In this document: positions 16,378 through 24,153 of the stretch, piece after piece
Layout of the letters: each line of letters begins with the position of its first letter
Numbering within the stretch: the stretch's first letter is position 1
NCBI GenBank assembly: GCA_964541635.1
Contig: CAZIQM010000004.1
Location: 1-40,386 of the forward strand
Origin: DALYDP01 sp964541635
GTDB taxonomy: Bacteria > Patescibacteriota > Gracilibacteria > Peribacterales > Peribacteraceae
Direction of reading: 5' to 3'
DNA length: 40,386 bases
Notes under the pieces: generated by a model
Database searches by the model: none
Told to the model about the DNA's origin: nothing
Seen by the model: only the letters and a program-made list of their open reading frames with translations
Translations under genes and position numbers: made by a program

Positions 16378-17316
16378 TCACTGCATCGTGCGCATCACCG
16401 CTTTGAGCAGCGGCTTTGGCATGATCGCTTTCACGGCGGCGCTCAGCGCGTCGGCGCCGGGCAACTGGTGGAATTTCACGACGCCCGCAAGCCACACCGA
16501 GAAGAGCGAGTTCCAGCGCGCGAGGGTCGGGAACCGCGCGTCGAGCACGGCGCTCCGGAACGCCCGCACGGTCGGTTCGTAGAACCCGTTGCCCGCGAGT
16601 TGCGCGTCGGCGAAGGTTTGGTCCGGCCAAATGAACCGCATGAGGCGGTGGCGCTTCTGCATCTCGGTTTGGGGCACGACGCCGCGGTTCGGGCGGTAGT
16701 ACTTCGCCGTGTCCGCGGGGACGAACGTCCCTTTTGTTGCCAGCTCCGCCAGCATCACGCGGTCCGCGGCGGGCACGAGTTGGAACAAATGCGTCGCGCG
16801 CATCGCGTCGAGCCGGAACATGCCGTAGACGATGTTGCAGTCGACCCGCCACATCGTCATGCGGAAGCGTTTCGCGGGCGGCTTGCCGCGCACGTCGAAC
16901 GGCGTGCGGACCTTCACGCCGGTTTTGTTGCCGTGCTCGTCGAGGTAGACGGTGCGCGGGCAGGCGAGGACCGCTTCGGGATCGGCCTCCAGGGCCGCCA
17001 CGCACTTTTCCACGAAGTCGGCGTCCATGAAATCGTGCGCCGAGGCCCAGGCGAAATACGTGCCGTTTGCGATGCGCGGCAAGTGGTTGAAGTTCGCGTT
17101 CTGCCCGATGTTGCGCGGGTGCCGCACGTGCACGACGCGCGGGTCTTTCGCGGCGAACGCGTCGACGATCGCGGCCGTGCCGTCGGTACTCCCGTTATCG
17201 CCCACGACGATTTCGAGGTTCGGGTACGTTTGCCTAAGCAAACTCTCGAGGGCTTCGCCGATATATTTCTCCTCGTTGTAGGCGGGCACGCCGATCGTGA
17301 CGAGCGGCTGGTTCAT
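16378..17316 (-). CDS. Glycosyltransferase family 2
   Basis: GT-A-fold inverting glycosyltransferase of 312 residues. VPAYNEEKYIGEALESLL (10-27) and GDNGSTDGT (39-47) form the nucleotide site. The metal-binding DxD position reads ASAHDFMD, a common variant. The C-terminal part has a hydrophobic segment (LFSVWLAGVV) that may lie on the membrane. The ATG follows the upstream stop by six bases, so it shares a transcript with the CmcI-type gene. It probably adds one residue of the repeat unit from a UDP- or dTDP-sugar; the donor is unknown. Confidence 0.9.
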   Translation of the reverse strand: MNQPLVTIGVPAYNEEKYIGEALESLLRQTYPNLEIVVGDNGSTDGTAAIVDAFAAKDPRVVHVRHPRNIGQNANFNHLPRIANGTYFAWASAHDFMDADFVEKCVAALEADPEAVLACPRTVYLDEHGNKTGVKVRTPFDVRGKPPAKRFRMTMWRVDCNIVYGMFRLDAMRATHLFQLVPAADRVMLAELATKGTFVPADTAKYYRPNRGVVPQTEMQKRHRLMRFIWPDQTFADAQLAGNGFYEPTVRAFRSAVLDARFPTLARWNSLFSVWLAGVVKFHQLPGADALSAAVKAIMPKPLLKAVMRTMQ

Positions 17317-17322
17317 GCGGGA

Positions 17323-18078
17323 TCAGGCGACGCGCTTGAGCCAGGCGTCCGGCCAGTGGGTCGGCGTCTCCTTCAACGTGCTTTCGTTGAAGATCGGACG
17401 CGGCATGTCGATGACGAATTCGGGGTGCGCCTTCACGAAGTCGCGCGCCGCTTCCGCCGGGTTGTCCTTCGTCCAGCCCGCCTGCCCGCGCGGGACATCT
17501 TCCAAATACTCCATGCAACCGTCCGTTGCCACGATGTAGGAGCCCTTCGTGACCATCGGCGCGTACGCTTCGAGCTCCGCCGCGACGTGGGCCTTCGTGT
17601 GGTTCGAGTCGAGAACCACGAGCACCGTCTCGCCGGGCTTGATCATCCCGCGTACTTTTTCGACCGTTTCGGGCGCGATCGAACTCGCTTCCACGAGCGT
17701 GATGAGCGGGGAGAGGGGGTGGCTTTCGATCTTCTTCCTGTTCTCGCCGCGGAATTCGAGCTCCACGCCGATGACGCGGCCTTTGCCCATCGCCTTGCAG
17801 AGGCTCGCCATGTAGATCGAGCCGCCGCCGTGCGCCACGCCGCATTCGATGATCACGTCGGGCTTCACCTCCCACAACACTTCCTGCGTGCGGATCATGT
17901 CGTCCGGCAGCTGGATCACCGGCACGCCGAACCACTGGAACGTGTAGGTGTACTTCTGGTTCCATCCGACCTTGAGCCACAGGTCCGAGAGGACCTTGAA
18001 GCCTTCGTCGGAATAGAGGTCGATGGCCTTGCCGTCGACGGTGAGGGTGCGCGCGCCGGTGTCGATCTGCAGGTTCAT
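17323..18078 (-). CDS. CmcI-type O-methyltransferase or hydroxylase (Rhamnosyl O-methyltransferase family)
   Basis: SAM-binding protein of 251 residues in the cephalosporin-hydroxylase/rhamnosyl O-methyltransferase family. WFGVPVIQLPDDMIRTQEVL (49-68) and DVIIECGVAHGGGSIYMASL (74-93) are the family signatures, and VLDSNHTKAHV supplies acidic and histidine residues for the metal site. In surface-glycan loci members usually methylate a sugar hydroxyl. It leads a short transcript with the GT2 gene. TAGGAT lies 30 bases before the ATG, and the leader is very rich in C and T with no Shine-Dalgarno sequence. Confidence 0.87.
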   Translation of the reverse strand: MNLQIDTGARTLTVDGKAIDLYSDEGFKVLSDLWLKVGWNQKYTYTFQWFGVPVIQLPDDMIRTQEVLWEVKPDVIIECGVAHGGGSIYMASLCKAMGKGRVIGVELEFRGENRKKIESHPLSPLITLVEASSIAPETVEKVRGMIKPGETVLVVLDSNHTKAHVAAELEAYAPMVTKGSYIVATDGCMEYLEDVPRGQAGWTKDNPAEAARDFVKAHPEFVIDMPRPIFNESTLKETPTHWPDAWLKRVA

Positions 18079-18108
18079 GGGAGGCGGGAAAAGGGAAATC
18101 GCGGCGGT

Positions 18109-18114
18109 ATCCTA
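18109..18114 (-). promoter_or_regulatory. -10 box before the CmcI-type gene
   Basis: TAGGAT on the minus strand, 30 bases before the ATG at 18078. The leader ends CCCGCCTCCC directly against the ATG, the opposite of a ribosome-binding sequence. Confidence 0.45.
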
Positions 18115-18129
18115 GCCGAAGCGCCGCGT

Positions 18130-19356
18130 TCAGGCGATGCGGATTTCCGGGACGGGGACGATGAATTTGCCGCCCGCCTCGCGGTAGGCGCGCTGCTGCT
18201 CGAGGATTTCGTCGGCGAAGTTCCACGTGAGGAGCAGGACGTAATCCGGCTTGTCCTCGAGGAGGAATTCGACCGGTTTGATCTCGAGGTGCGTGCCCGG
18301 CGTGAACTTGCCGATCTTCAACGTGCTGCGGTCGACGATGTACTCGACGATTTCCTTGCCGATGCCGCAGTAGCCCATGAGCGTCGCGCCCTTCGCCGAG
18401 GCGCCGTAGACCGCGATGCGCTTCCCCTCGGTTTTGAGTTTCTTGAGCAAGCCGAGCAGGTCGCGCTTCCGCTGTTCCGTCCGTTCCGCGAACAGCGCGT
18501 AGGGCACGGGGGTCGAAACGCCCCATGCCTCCTCTTGCTTCAGCATCTGCGGCACCGTCGGATCGACCGGCGCGCCGGCGCGCGCCAGGAACACGCGCAG
18601 CGACCCGCCGTGGATGGCGAGCCGTTCGACGCGGACGACGTCCAATCCGAACTGGGCGCACAGGCGCTTGAACGCCGTGAGCGAGAAGTAGCACTTGTGT
18701 TCGTGGTAGATCTGGTCGAACTCCGTGTGGTCGATCGTGTCGAGCGCGTAGGCGAACTCGATGATGGCGACGCCGGTCGGCTTGAGGAGCGCGGCGATGC
18801 CCGCGGCGAAATCGCGCTGGTTCTCGACGTGCGGCATCACGTTGTGCGCGTGGACAACGTCGGCGTTGCCACGCTCCGCGACGATCTCCTTCGCTTCCGA
18901 TTCGGTGAAGAACGCGTTCCTCGTCTCGATCCCTTTCTGCACCGCGATCTCGGCGATGTTCGTCGCAGGCTCCACGCCGAGGATCCCGACGCCCGCCGCC
19001 TTGTAGTACTGCAGGAGGTATCCGTCGTTGCTCGCGATGTCGACCACGAGCGAATCCGCGGAGAGTTTCCGTTCGTCCACGACGCGGCGCGCGAGCGTTT
19101 CGCAGTGGCGCAGGAACGTGTCGGAGAACGACGACCGGTAGTTGTAGCGCCGGAAGAGCACGTCGCCGGGGACGTTCTCGGTGAGCTGCAACAACGTGCA
19201 CGCCGGGCAGCGGACGAGCTTCAGCGGGAACGACAGTTCGTCGCCCGAGAGTTCGTGCCCGTCGAGCAGCGCGTTCGCGAGCGGGGTGACGCCGAGGTCG
19301 AGGACGGTTTCGAGCGTCGTGGCTTCGCACGAGCGGCAGCGGTCGATGGACGGCAT
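18130..19356 (-). CDS. TylCIII/NovU-type sugar C-methyltransferase
   Basis: Three-part methyltransferase of 408 residues. An N-terminal zinc site has C7/C10 and C50/C53 (CRSC, CPAC). The SAM domain has VVDIASNDGYLL (104-115), in the place of motif I. IYHEHKCYFS (216-225) is the family's catalytic signature, with a Tyr-His-Glu-His group. The C-terminal third is a second Rossmann-like domain (IAVYGASAKGATLMGY). Such enzymes add a branching methyl carbon to a keto nucleotide-sugar at C3 or C5. No dTDP-glucose 4,6-dehydratase is seen here, so the keto sugar must come from elsewhere or from one of the SDRs. The promoter is leaderless (TAGGCT, six bases). Confidence 0.92.
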   Translation of the reverse strand: MPSIDRCRSCEATTLETVLDLGVTPLANALLDGHELSGDELSFPLKLVRCPACTLLQLTENVPGDVLFRRYNYRSSFSDTFLRHCETLARRVVDERKLSADSLVVDIASNDGYLLQYYKAAGVGILGVEPATNIAEIAVQKGIETRNAFFTESEAKEIVAERGNADVVHAHNVMPHVENQRDFAAGIAALLKPTGVAIIEFAYALDTIDHTEFDQIYHEHKCYFSLTAFKRLCAQFGLDVVRVERLAIHGGSLRVFLARAGAPVDPTVPQMLKQEEAWGVSTPVPYALFAERTEQRKRDLLGLLKKLKTEGKRIAVYGASAKGATLMGYCGIGKEIVEYIVDRSTLKIGKFTPGTHLEIKPVEFLLEDKPDYVLLLTWNFADEILEQQRAYREAGGKFIVPVPEIRIA

Positions 19357-19362
19357 GCGCAG

Positions 19363-19391
19363 AGCCTACGGACGCGCGGCGCCACGGGCAA
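19363..19391 (-). promoter_or_regulatory. Promoter of the C-methyltransferase gene, -35 and -10
   Basis: TTGCCC (19391-19386), 17 bases, TAGGCT (19368-19363), then CTGCGC and the ATG at 19356. Both hexamers are at sigma70 spacing and the start codon falls at the expected transcription start. Confidence 0.7.
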
Positions 19392-19404
19392 TCGTTCCGG
19401 CCAT

Positions 19405-19433
19405 TTGACGCGCTCCGCGGGGCGAAATAGGCT
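19405..19433 (+). promoter_or_regulatory. Promoter of the TylF-type gene, -35 and -10
   Basis: TTGACG (19405-19410), 17 bases, TAGGCT (19428-19433), then 20 bases to the ATG at 19454. The leader is rich in C (CCTCCCCCGC) and lacks a Shine-Dalgarno sequence. Confidence 0.7.
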
Positions 19434-19453
19434 GCAATCCTCCCCCGCATCCC

Positions 19454-20218
19454 ATGAAATTCGTCAAAAACATGATCGCCGCGCTCGCCGCGCGCTTCGG
19501 CATGAAGGTCATCTCGCTCAAGCACCACAAGGGGCCGAAGCCCGAGATGGACCCCGACTTCGCGCCCCTCTACGAGGCGTGCCGGCCCTACACGCTCATC
19601 CAGGTCGAGCGCATGTACAGCCTCTACAAGGCGGTGGAGTACGTCGTGAAGAAAGGCCTTCCCGGCGACTTCATGGAGTGCGGCGTGTACAAGGGCGGTG
19701 CCTCGATGATGATGGCGTTGGCGCTCAAGAAGTTCGGTGACACGGGCCGGATGATTTACATGTACGACACGTACGAAGGCATGGCGAAGCCGACGCCCGA
19801 GGACATAAGCGTCATGAAGGGCGCCGAGCCCGTCATGGAGATTTGGGAGCGCGAACAGCGCGGCGACCACAACGAGTGGTGCTACGGCCCGCTCGACGGC
19901 GTGAAGAAAGCGATGGAATCCACGGGCTACCCGATGGACAAGGTCGTGTTCGTGAAGGGCATGGTCGAGGACACGCTCCCGAACGACAGGCACCAGAAGA
20001 TCGCGCTCCTGCGCCTCGACACCGACTGGTACAGTTCGACGAAGCATGAGCTCGTCCACCTGTACCCCAAGCTCGAGAAGGGCGGCGTGCTGATCCTCGA
20101 CGACTACGGCTACTGGGCCGGCGCGCGCCAGGCGGCCAACGAGTACTTCGCGTCGATCAACGAAGCGATCTTCCTCCACCGCGACGACTACTCCGGCGCC
20201 ACGGGCGTCCGTTCGTGA
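19454..20218 (+). CDS. TylF/MycF-type sugar O-methyltransferase
   Basis: Macrocin-O-methyltransferase family protein of 254 residues. GDFMECGVYKGG (71-82) binds SAM, LRLDTDWYSST (186-196) and LDDYGYWAG (215-223) give the acidic metal ligands of this Mg-dependent family. It would methylate a sugar hydroxyl, either on the nucleotide-sugar or after transfer. A short hydrophobic start (FVKNMIAALAARFG) could contact the membrane but is not a clear signal peptide. The next gene starts one base after its stop, so the two are co-transcribed. The promoter with TTGACG and TAGGCT is shared back to back with the C-methyltransferase promoter. Confidence 0.92.
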   Translation: MKFVKNMIAALAARFGMKVISLKHHKGPKPEMDPDFAPLYEACRPYTLIQVERMYSLYKAVEYVVKKGLPGDFMECGVYKGGASMMMALALKKFGDTGRMIYMYDTYEGMAKPTPEDISVMKGAEPVMEIWEREQRGDHNEWCYGPLDGVKKAMESTGYPMDKVVFVKGMVEDTLPNDRHQKIALLRLDTDWYSSTKHELVHLYPKLEKGGVLILDDYGYWAGARQAANEYFASINEAIFLHRDDYSGATGVRS

Positions 20219-20219
20219 G

Positions 20220-21365
20220 ATGAAGCGCTTGTCGCCATCCGCGGCGATCGTCCTCGCGGGCATCGCGCTGTGCGCGTTGTCCCTCTTCGGCGTGCGCCAA
20301 TACGGCTGGAACGCCAGCGCGCTGCTGCACATGGACGTCGTCTTCGGCACGGACCACGCCGTCGCCCCGGGCGTCGTGCTCTACCGGGACGGCGGCTACG
20401 ACGGGATGCTCTACTACGAAGTCGCGAAGGACTTGCCCTCGCTCTTTTCCGGCGGAGCGGTCTCGCTCGATTCGCCCTATCGCTTCCAGCGCGTCGTCCT
20501 CCCGCTGCTCGTCTACGGGCTTTCCTTCGGCAACCCCGCGCGTTTCCCCGTGGTCACCCTCCTCGTGAACCTCGCGGCGATCCTCGGGACGTTCGCCCTC
20601 GTCCTGCGCGTCACGAAAAAAGCCGACGTCCACGCGTTCGCGATCGTGTTCAACCCCGCGATGCTCGTCGGGCTGCTCTACGCCCTCACCGAACCGCTGA
20701 GCATGTTCTTCATGGCGCTCTTCTTCGCGCGGTGGGAGCGGAAGGGGAGGACGGTCGACTGGGCCGGATCCGCCGCGTTGCTATTGTCGCTCCTCGCGCG
20801 CGAGACGACCGTGTTCCTCATCGGGCTCCTCGTGCTGTGGCTGCTCTACCGCCGCCAATGGCGGCAGCTCCTGCCGCTTGTCGCCGCGGGAGTCCTCTTC
20901 GTGGCGTGGCAGTGGTTCCTCTACGCGCGGCTTGGCTCGCTGCCGTTCCGCACCGGCGGGGGCATCCTCACTTGGCCGTTCCACGGTCCCGCGATGACGC
21001 TCTGGTGGGCCGCGACGCAGGGCGGGATGAAGCAGCTGTACCGCCTGTCGTCGCTGGCGCTCCTCGCGTTCGTCATCGTGCTCGCCGCGCTCCTCGGCAT
21101 CGACTGGAAGAAAAAGGCCGGCGAGCAGCCGATGCTGTTCCTCCTGAGCGGCCTCACGCTCGTGATGTTTTCCATGGATCCGCACATGTGGGGCGCGCTC
21201 ACGAGCATCGGGCGCGTCGTCACCCCGTTCTATCCCGCCTACGTGCTGCACGCCTCGTCGCGCGATACCCCGCGGTACCGCGCACTTTCGTGGTTCCTGG
21301 TGGCGTTCAGCGTCGTCGCGGCGATCGGCATCGCGGCCGTGCGACACCCGTACGTCGTTTCGTGA
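20220..21365 (+). CDS. Polytopic membrane protein, GT-C-like
   Basis: Membrane protein of 381 residues with about nine or ten hydrophobic helices. GYDGMLYYEVAKDL (59-72) and YRFQRVVLPLL (87-97) in the first outer loop match a group of bacterial GT-C-like membrane proteins with a GYDGxxYY signature. It may transfer sugars from polyprenyl phosphate on the outer face; a polymerase role is possible. No soluble domain follows. It is one base after the TylF-type stop and its own stop is only three bases from the stop of the convergent FAD oxidoreductase gene. Confidence 0.75.
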   Translation: MKRLSPSAAIVLAGIALCALSLFGVRQYGWNASALLHMDVVFGTDHAVAPGVVLYRDGGYDGMLYYEVAKDLPSLFSGGAVSLDSPYRFQRVVLPLLVYGLSFGNPARFPVVTLLVNLAAILGTFALVLRVTKKADVHAFAIVFNPAMLVGLLYALTEPLSMFFMALFFARWERKGRTVDWAGSAALLLSLLARETTVFLIGLLVLWLLYRRQWRQLLPLVAAGVLFVAWQWFLYARLGSLPFRTGGGILTWPFHGPAMTLWWAATQGGMKQLYRLSSLALLAFVIVLAALLGIDWKKKAGEQPMLFLLSGLTLVMFSMDPHMWGALTSIGRVVTPFYPAYVLHASSRDTPRYRALSWFLVAFSVVAAIGIAAVRHPYVVS

Positions 21366-21368
21366 GCG

Positions 21369-22910
21369 TCACGACGCTTTCGCGATCACCGACCCTACCC
21401 GGTACGCGTTCGCCATGAGCGTTAACGTATGTGGGAGTGGCGGCAAGCAACGGAACATCGATGCGTCCGCGACGAATACGTTGTCGAAGCCGTGGACTTT
21501 CCCGTCGGCGTTGCATCGTAATATATCTTTCGGGTCGTCACTCACCGGCACTGTTCCTGCGTAGTGCGATGATGTTCCTACTCCCGCGATTACCGTTTTT
21601 ACAGGAAGAACGCCAGCTTCTCGTAGTGCTGAACGGATGCGTGAACGAGCTGTTGTTTGTCCTTCGATTGGTCCGGGCTTCCCCGTGAATTCCAGATGTC
21701 CGTCGCGGTCAACGGCAATCGAGTGGCCGTCCGTCTTTCGTCCCGGATATCGAACGTCCGCGATGAGCAGCGTTGGTGACAGGAGCGCGAGCGCTTGAAG
21801 GGCGATGGGGGTCGGCAACGGGACGGACGAAAGTAGTCGGAAAAGCATGAGTGAGCGGTAGCTGTAGAGCTGCGCGCACGCGGAAGGGAGTCCGTCCGGT
21901 CCTTGAGTAGGGTCGAGCCCCACCAATTGGCAGAAGCTGACGCGGTTTCGCGGCCCGGGTTTTCCGAACGATCGCCAGTCGGCGCATACGATGAAATCGT
22001 GGGGCTTTACGATTATGGGTACGGGTCGGTTCACGAAGTTCCTGCTTTGCAGGAGGATGCGCCCTGTGTTCACGGCACCTGCGGCGAGTATGACGGCATC
22101 GGCGGTCCATGTGTGTTCCTGTCCGGATTCGAGCGAGCGTGCCGTGACCGATCCGTCTGCCACGCGCGTGACAACGTATCCTCCTTCATATTGGCAGCCG
22201 CGCTCGACGAGCGTTGCCAGCGTCCATTGCGGTCGATACGCGTTCCTACCTGCGTCCGCGTAGTAGTCCATGTCCGTGAGCGGATTCGGTAATCGGTCGC
22301 CGAGCGGTTTCGTGAGTACCGCACTCGCGGGTTGGAAGAACCGCACGCCGTTCGATGCTGTCGGTTTTCGTCGTAGGATACCTTGCGCGTGTTGATCCAG
22401 TGGGAGCGGTGGTTGGAAGTCGGGATGACCCTCGCCGCTCACACCGATGTCGCGTATCACGTTCGCGAGCGCGTCGGTGAATCCTTCCGCAGGGACGCCA
22501 ATTGCTTGCAGTGACGGTTCGTCGAACAGCGCACACGCAGCACCCCATGCCGCGCCGAGCCCGCCTTGCGCCAGGCTTTGAATGAGGAATGCGTCGGTTG
22601 TCGACGCGGAGAGGTGGCGGTCCGTACCGCGCGTGACGTACGAGCGGTTACCGCTCGCCATGCCGCCACCATGCCCGCCCGCGATGCCGTCGAGCGGGAT
22701 GTTCGAGAGGTCTTTCCCAAGGAACCATGTCCATTGGTCGCGATCCGTGCGCCGCACGTCCTCGAAGTGACCGGGGTTCTTTCCTTTCAGTTCTTCGGGC
22801 GCGGCATGTCCGCCATCGATGATGGTCACGTTCCAGCCGTTGTCCAGGAGCGCGCGTGCCGCGTGGACACCCGCTGGTCCGCTGCCGATGACGATCGCTT
22901 CACGTGCCAT
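21369..22910 (-). CDS. GMC-like FAD-dependent oxidoreductase
   Basis: Flavoprotein of 513 residues. The FAD-binding GSGPAGVHAARALLDNGW starts at 9. The C-terminal region has HYAGTVP, NVFVADASMF and LPHTLTLMANAYRVG, the arrangement of the glucose-methanol-choline group, with a candidate catalytic His in each. It would oxidise an alcohol, here perhaps a sugar or polyprenyl sugar hydroxyl. Its start overlaps the end of the SDR gene by 11 bases, so an oxidase and a reductase are made together. Third-position GC is visibly lower than in the neighbouring minus-strand genes. The true substrate is not evident. Confidence 0.82.
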   Translation of the reverse strand: MAREAIVIGSGPAGVHAARALLDNGWNVTIIDGGHAAPEELKGKNPGHFEDVRRTDRDQWTWFLGKDLSNIPLDGIAGGHGGGMASGNRSYVTRGTDRHLSASTTDAFLIQSLAQGGLGAAWGAACALFDEPSLQAIGVPAEGFTDALANVIRDIGVSGEGHPDFQPPLPLDQHAQGILRRKPTASNGVRFFQPASAVLTKPLGDRLPNPLTDMDYYADAGRNAYRPQWTLATLVERGCQYEGGYVVTRVADGSVTARSLESGQEHTWTADAVILAAGAVNTGRILLQSRNFVNRPVPIIVKPHDFIVCADWRSFGKPGPRNRVSFCQLVGLDPTQGPDGLPSACAQLYSYRSLMLFRLLSSVPLPTPIALQALALLSPTLLIADVRYPGRKTDGHSIAVDRDGHLEFTGKPGPIEGQTTARSRIRSALREAGVLPVKTVIAGVGTSSHYAGTVPVSDDPKDILRCNADGKVHGFDNVFVADASMFRCLPPLPHTLTLMANAYRVGSVIAKAS

Positions 22911-24126
22911 GGCGACGAAGGATGGGGAAGAGCGGCAGCAGCAATATTCCTGCGCAGAGCAGGAGCATTGTTCGTAGGCTGAGTACTGCGCAACGCGAGA
23001 GGGCGACGGGTATCGGGAGGGTTGGCGGAAGGAGTGACTCGGCGCCTTCCGGTTGCGTTTCCGCGATGGCTGCCGCCACCCGCAACGAACGTTGCAATGA
23101 GCCGTTTGGCCAGAGCAATCGCGATACGGCGTCGATCGGTCCGAGCAGGAATTCGGGCGGCAACTTCGCCGCGGGTACTCCGTGGGCGCGCATCGCCGCG
23201 GTCATGCGTACGACGACGTCTGTCGGCGGGTTCCATCGGGGCACGATGCCGCGGAAGACATATCGCAGGAGCGTGCGTTCGAATGTGTCATCGGTCCGGA
23301 ACGCGCGAGCTCTGATCCCGAGCAGTTCGCGCATGGGCGCGATGTCCATCTCCACACGTTCGATGCCACCGCGGATGTTGCTTACGGTAATCGGGGATCC
23401 TGGAAGTGCCGCAAGGGCGTAGCCGACGAATCGCGGAACATGCACGAGCGGGCGGCGGACATTCGATCGATGCAGGACTTCGACGATGAGCGCGTCGAAC
23501 GTGAGTGCGTCCGGACCCCCGACGTCGAAGGTAGCGCCATCGACGTTTTTTTCGAGGGCTGCCCCGATGGTTCGGGCAAGGTCATCGACGTGCATCGGCC
23601 GGAAAACGGCGGCGCCCGGTCCGAACACGGGAATGAACGGGAGCTTCGCGAGTTTCAGGAGCGTGCCGAATACGCCGGATGCGTCGTCGCCGTATACGAG
23701 ACTGGGTCGAAGAATGACGGACGGTACCGGGCTTTTTCGTACGACGTTTTCGCCCGCACGTTTTGTTTTTCCATACGTACCTGGATGTATAAGTCGTGCG
23801 GATTGGGTACTGACGTACACGCCGCGTTTCACGCCCGCCGTTTCCGCTGCTTTCCAGACGTTTTGCGTGCCGTGCACGTTGACGTCTTCGCTGCACGGTT
23901 CGTCCGCTTTTGCTGCGGCAAGATGAACGACCGCGTCGCATCCACGGATCGCGCCCATGAGTGAACCGCTATCCCGAATGTCGCCCACGCATTCTTCACA
24001 CCCGGTCGGAGCGGTTCCCGCCGATCGTACCAAGGCGCGCACGTGCCATCCTGCGGCGCGCAACGCCATCGCGGTCGCCTTCCCCACGTATCCGTTGGCG
24101 CCGGTGAGGAAAACGGTCCGTTCGAT
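22900..24126 (-). CDS. NAD-dependent SDR epimerase with C-terminal membrane tail; ATC start codon
   Basis: Extended SDR of 408 residues when begun at ATC (24126-24124). This start yields ERTVFLTGANGYVG, with the complete TGANGYVG motif at 8-15. The first conventional start, a GTG at codon 14, would cut away the first beta strand and part of the NAD loop. An in-frame TAG lies only four codons upstream of the ATC, and TAGAAT lies six bases before it. The catalytic YGKTK is present. About 100 residues follow the SDR domain and end in a hydrophobic segment (MLLLCAGILLLPLFPIL), a possible membrane anchor. It is coupled to the FAD oxidoreductase gene. Confidence 0.8.
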   Translation of the reverse strand: MERTVFLTGANGYVGKATAMALRAAGWHVRALVRSAGTAPTGCEECVGDIRDSGSLMGAIRGCDAVVHLAAAKADEPCSEDVNVHGTQNVWKAAETAGVKRGVYVSTQSARLIHPGTYGKTKRAGENVVRKSPVPSVILRPSLVYGDDASGVFGTLLKLAKLPFIPVFGPGAAVFRPMHVDDLARTIGAALEKNVDGATFDVGGPDALTFDALIVEVLHRSNVRRPLVHVPRFVGYALAALPGSPITVSNIRGGIERVEMDIAPMRELLGIRARAFRTDDTFERTLLRYVFRGIVPRWNPPTDVVVRMTAAMRAHGVPAAKLPPEFLLGPIDAVSRLLWPNGSLQRSLRVAAAIAETQPEGAESLLPPTLPIPVALSRCAVLSLRTMLLLCAGILLLPLFPILRRHGT

Positions 24127-24132
24127 AGGGCT

Positions 24133-24147
24133 ATTCTACGCTATGCT
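24133..24147. promoter_or_regulatory. Back-to-back leaderless -10 boxes
   Basis: On the minus strand TAGAAT (24138-24133), six bases, ATC start at 24126. On the plus strand TATGCT (24142-24147), six bases, ATG at 24154. Only three bases separate the two boxes, so polymerases should exclude each other. Confidence 0.65.
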
Positions 24148-24153
24148 GGCCGC

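Noticed and set aside
16468..19740. Open frame of 1090 codons on the plus strand
   Set aside because: It runs antisense to three well-recognised genes (GT2, CmcI-type, C-methyltransferase) and its translation is Arg/Glu/Val-rich with no family motif, as expected for a GC-rich shadow frame.
17234..20350. Open frame of 1038 codons on the minus strand
   Set aside because: Out of frame with the CmcI-type and C-methyltransferase genes and antisense to the TylF-type gene; no motif, low-complexity Arg-rich sequence.
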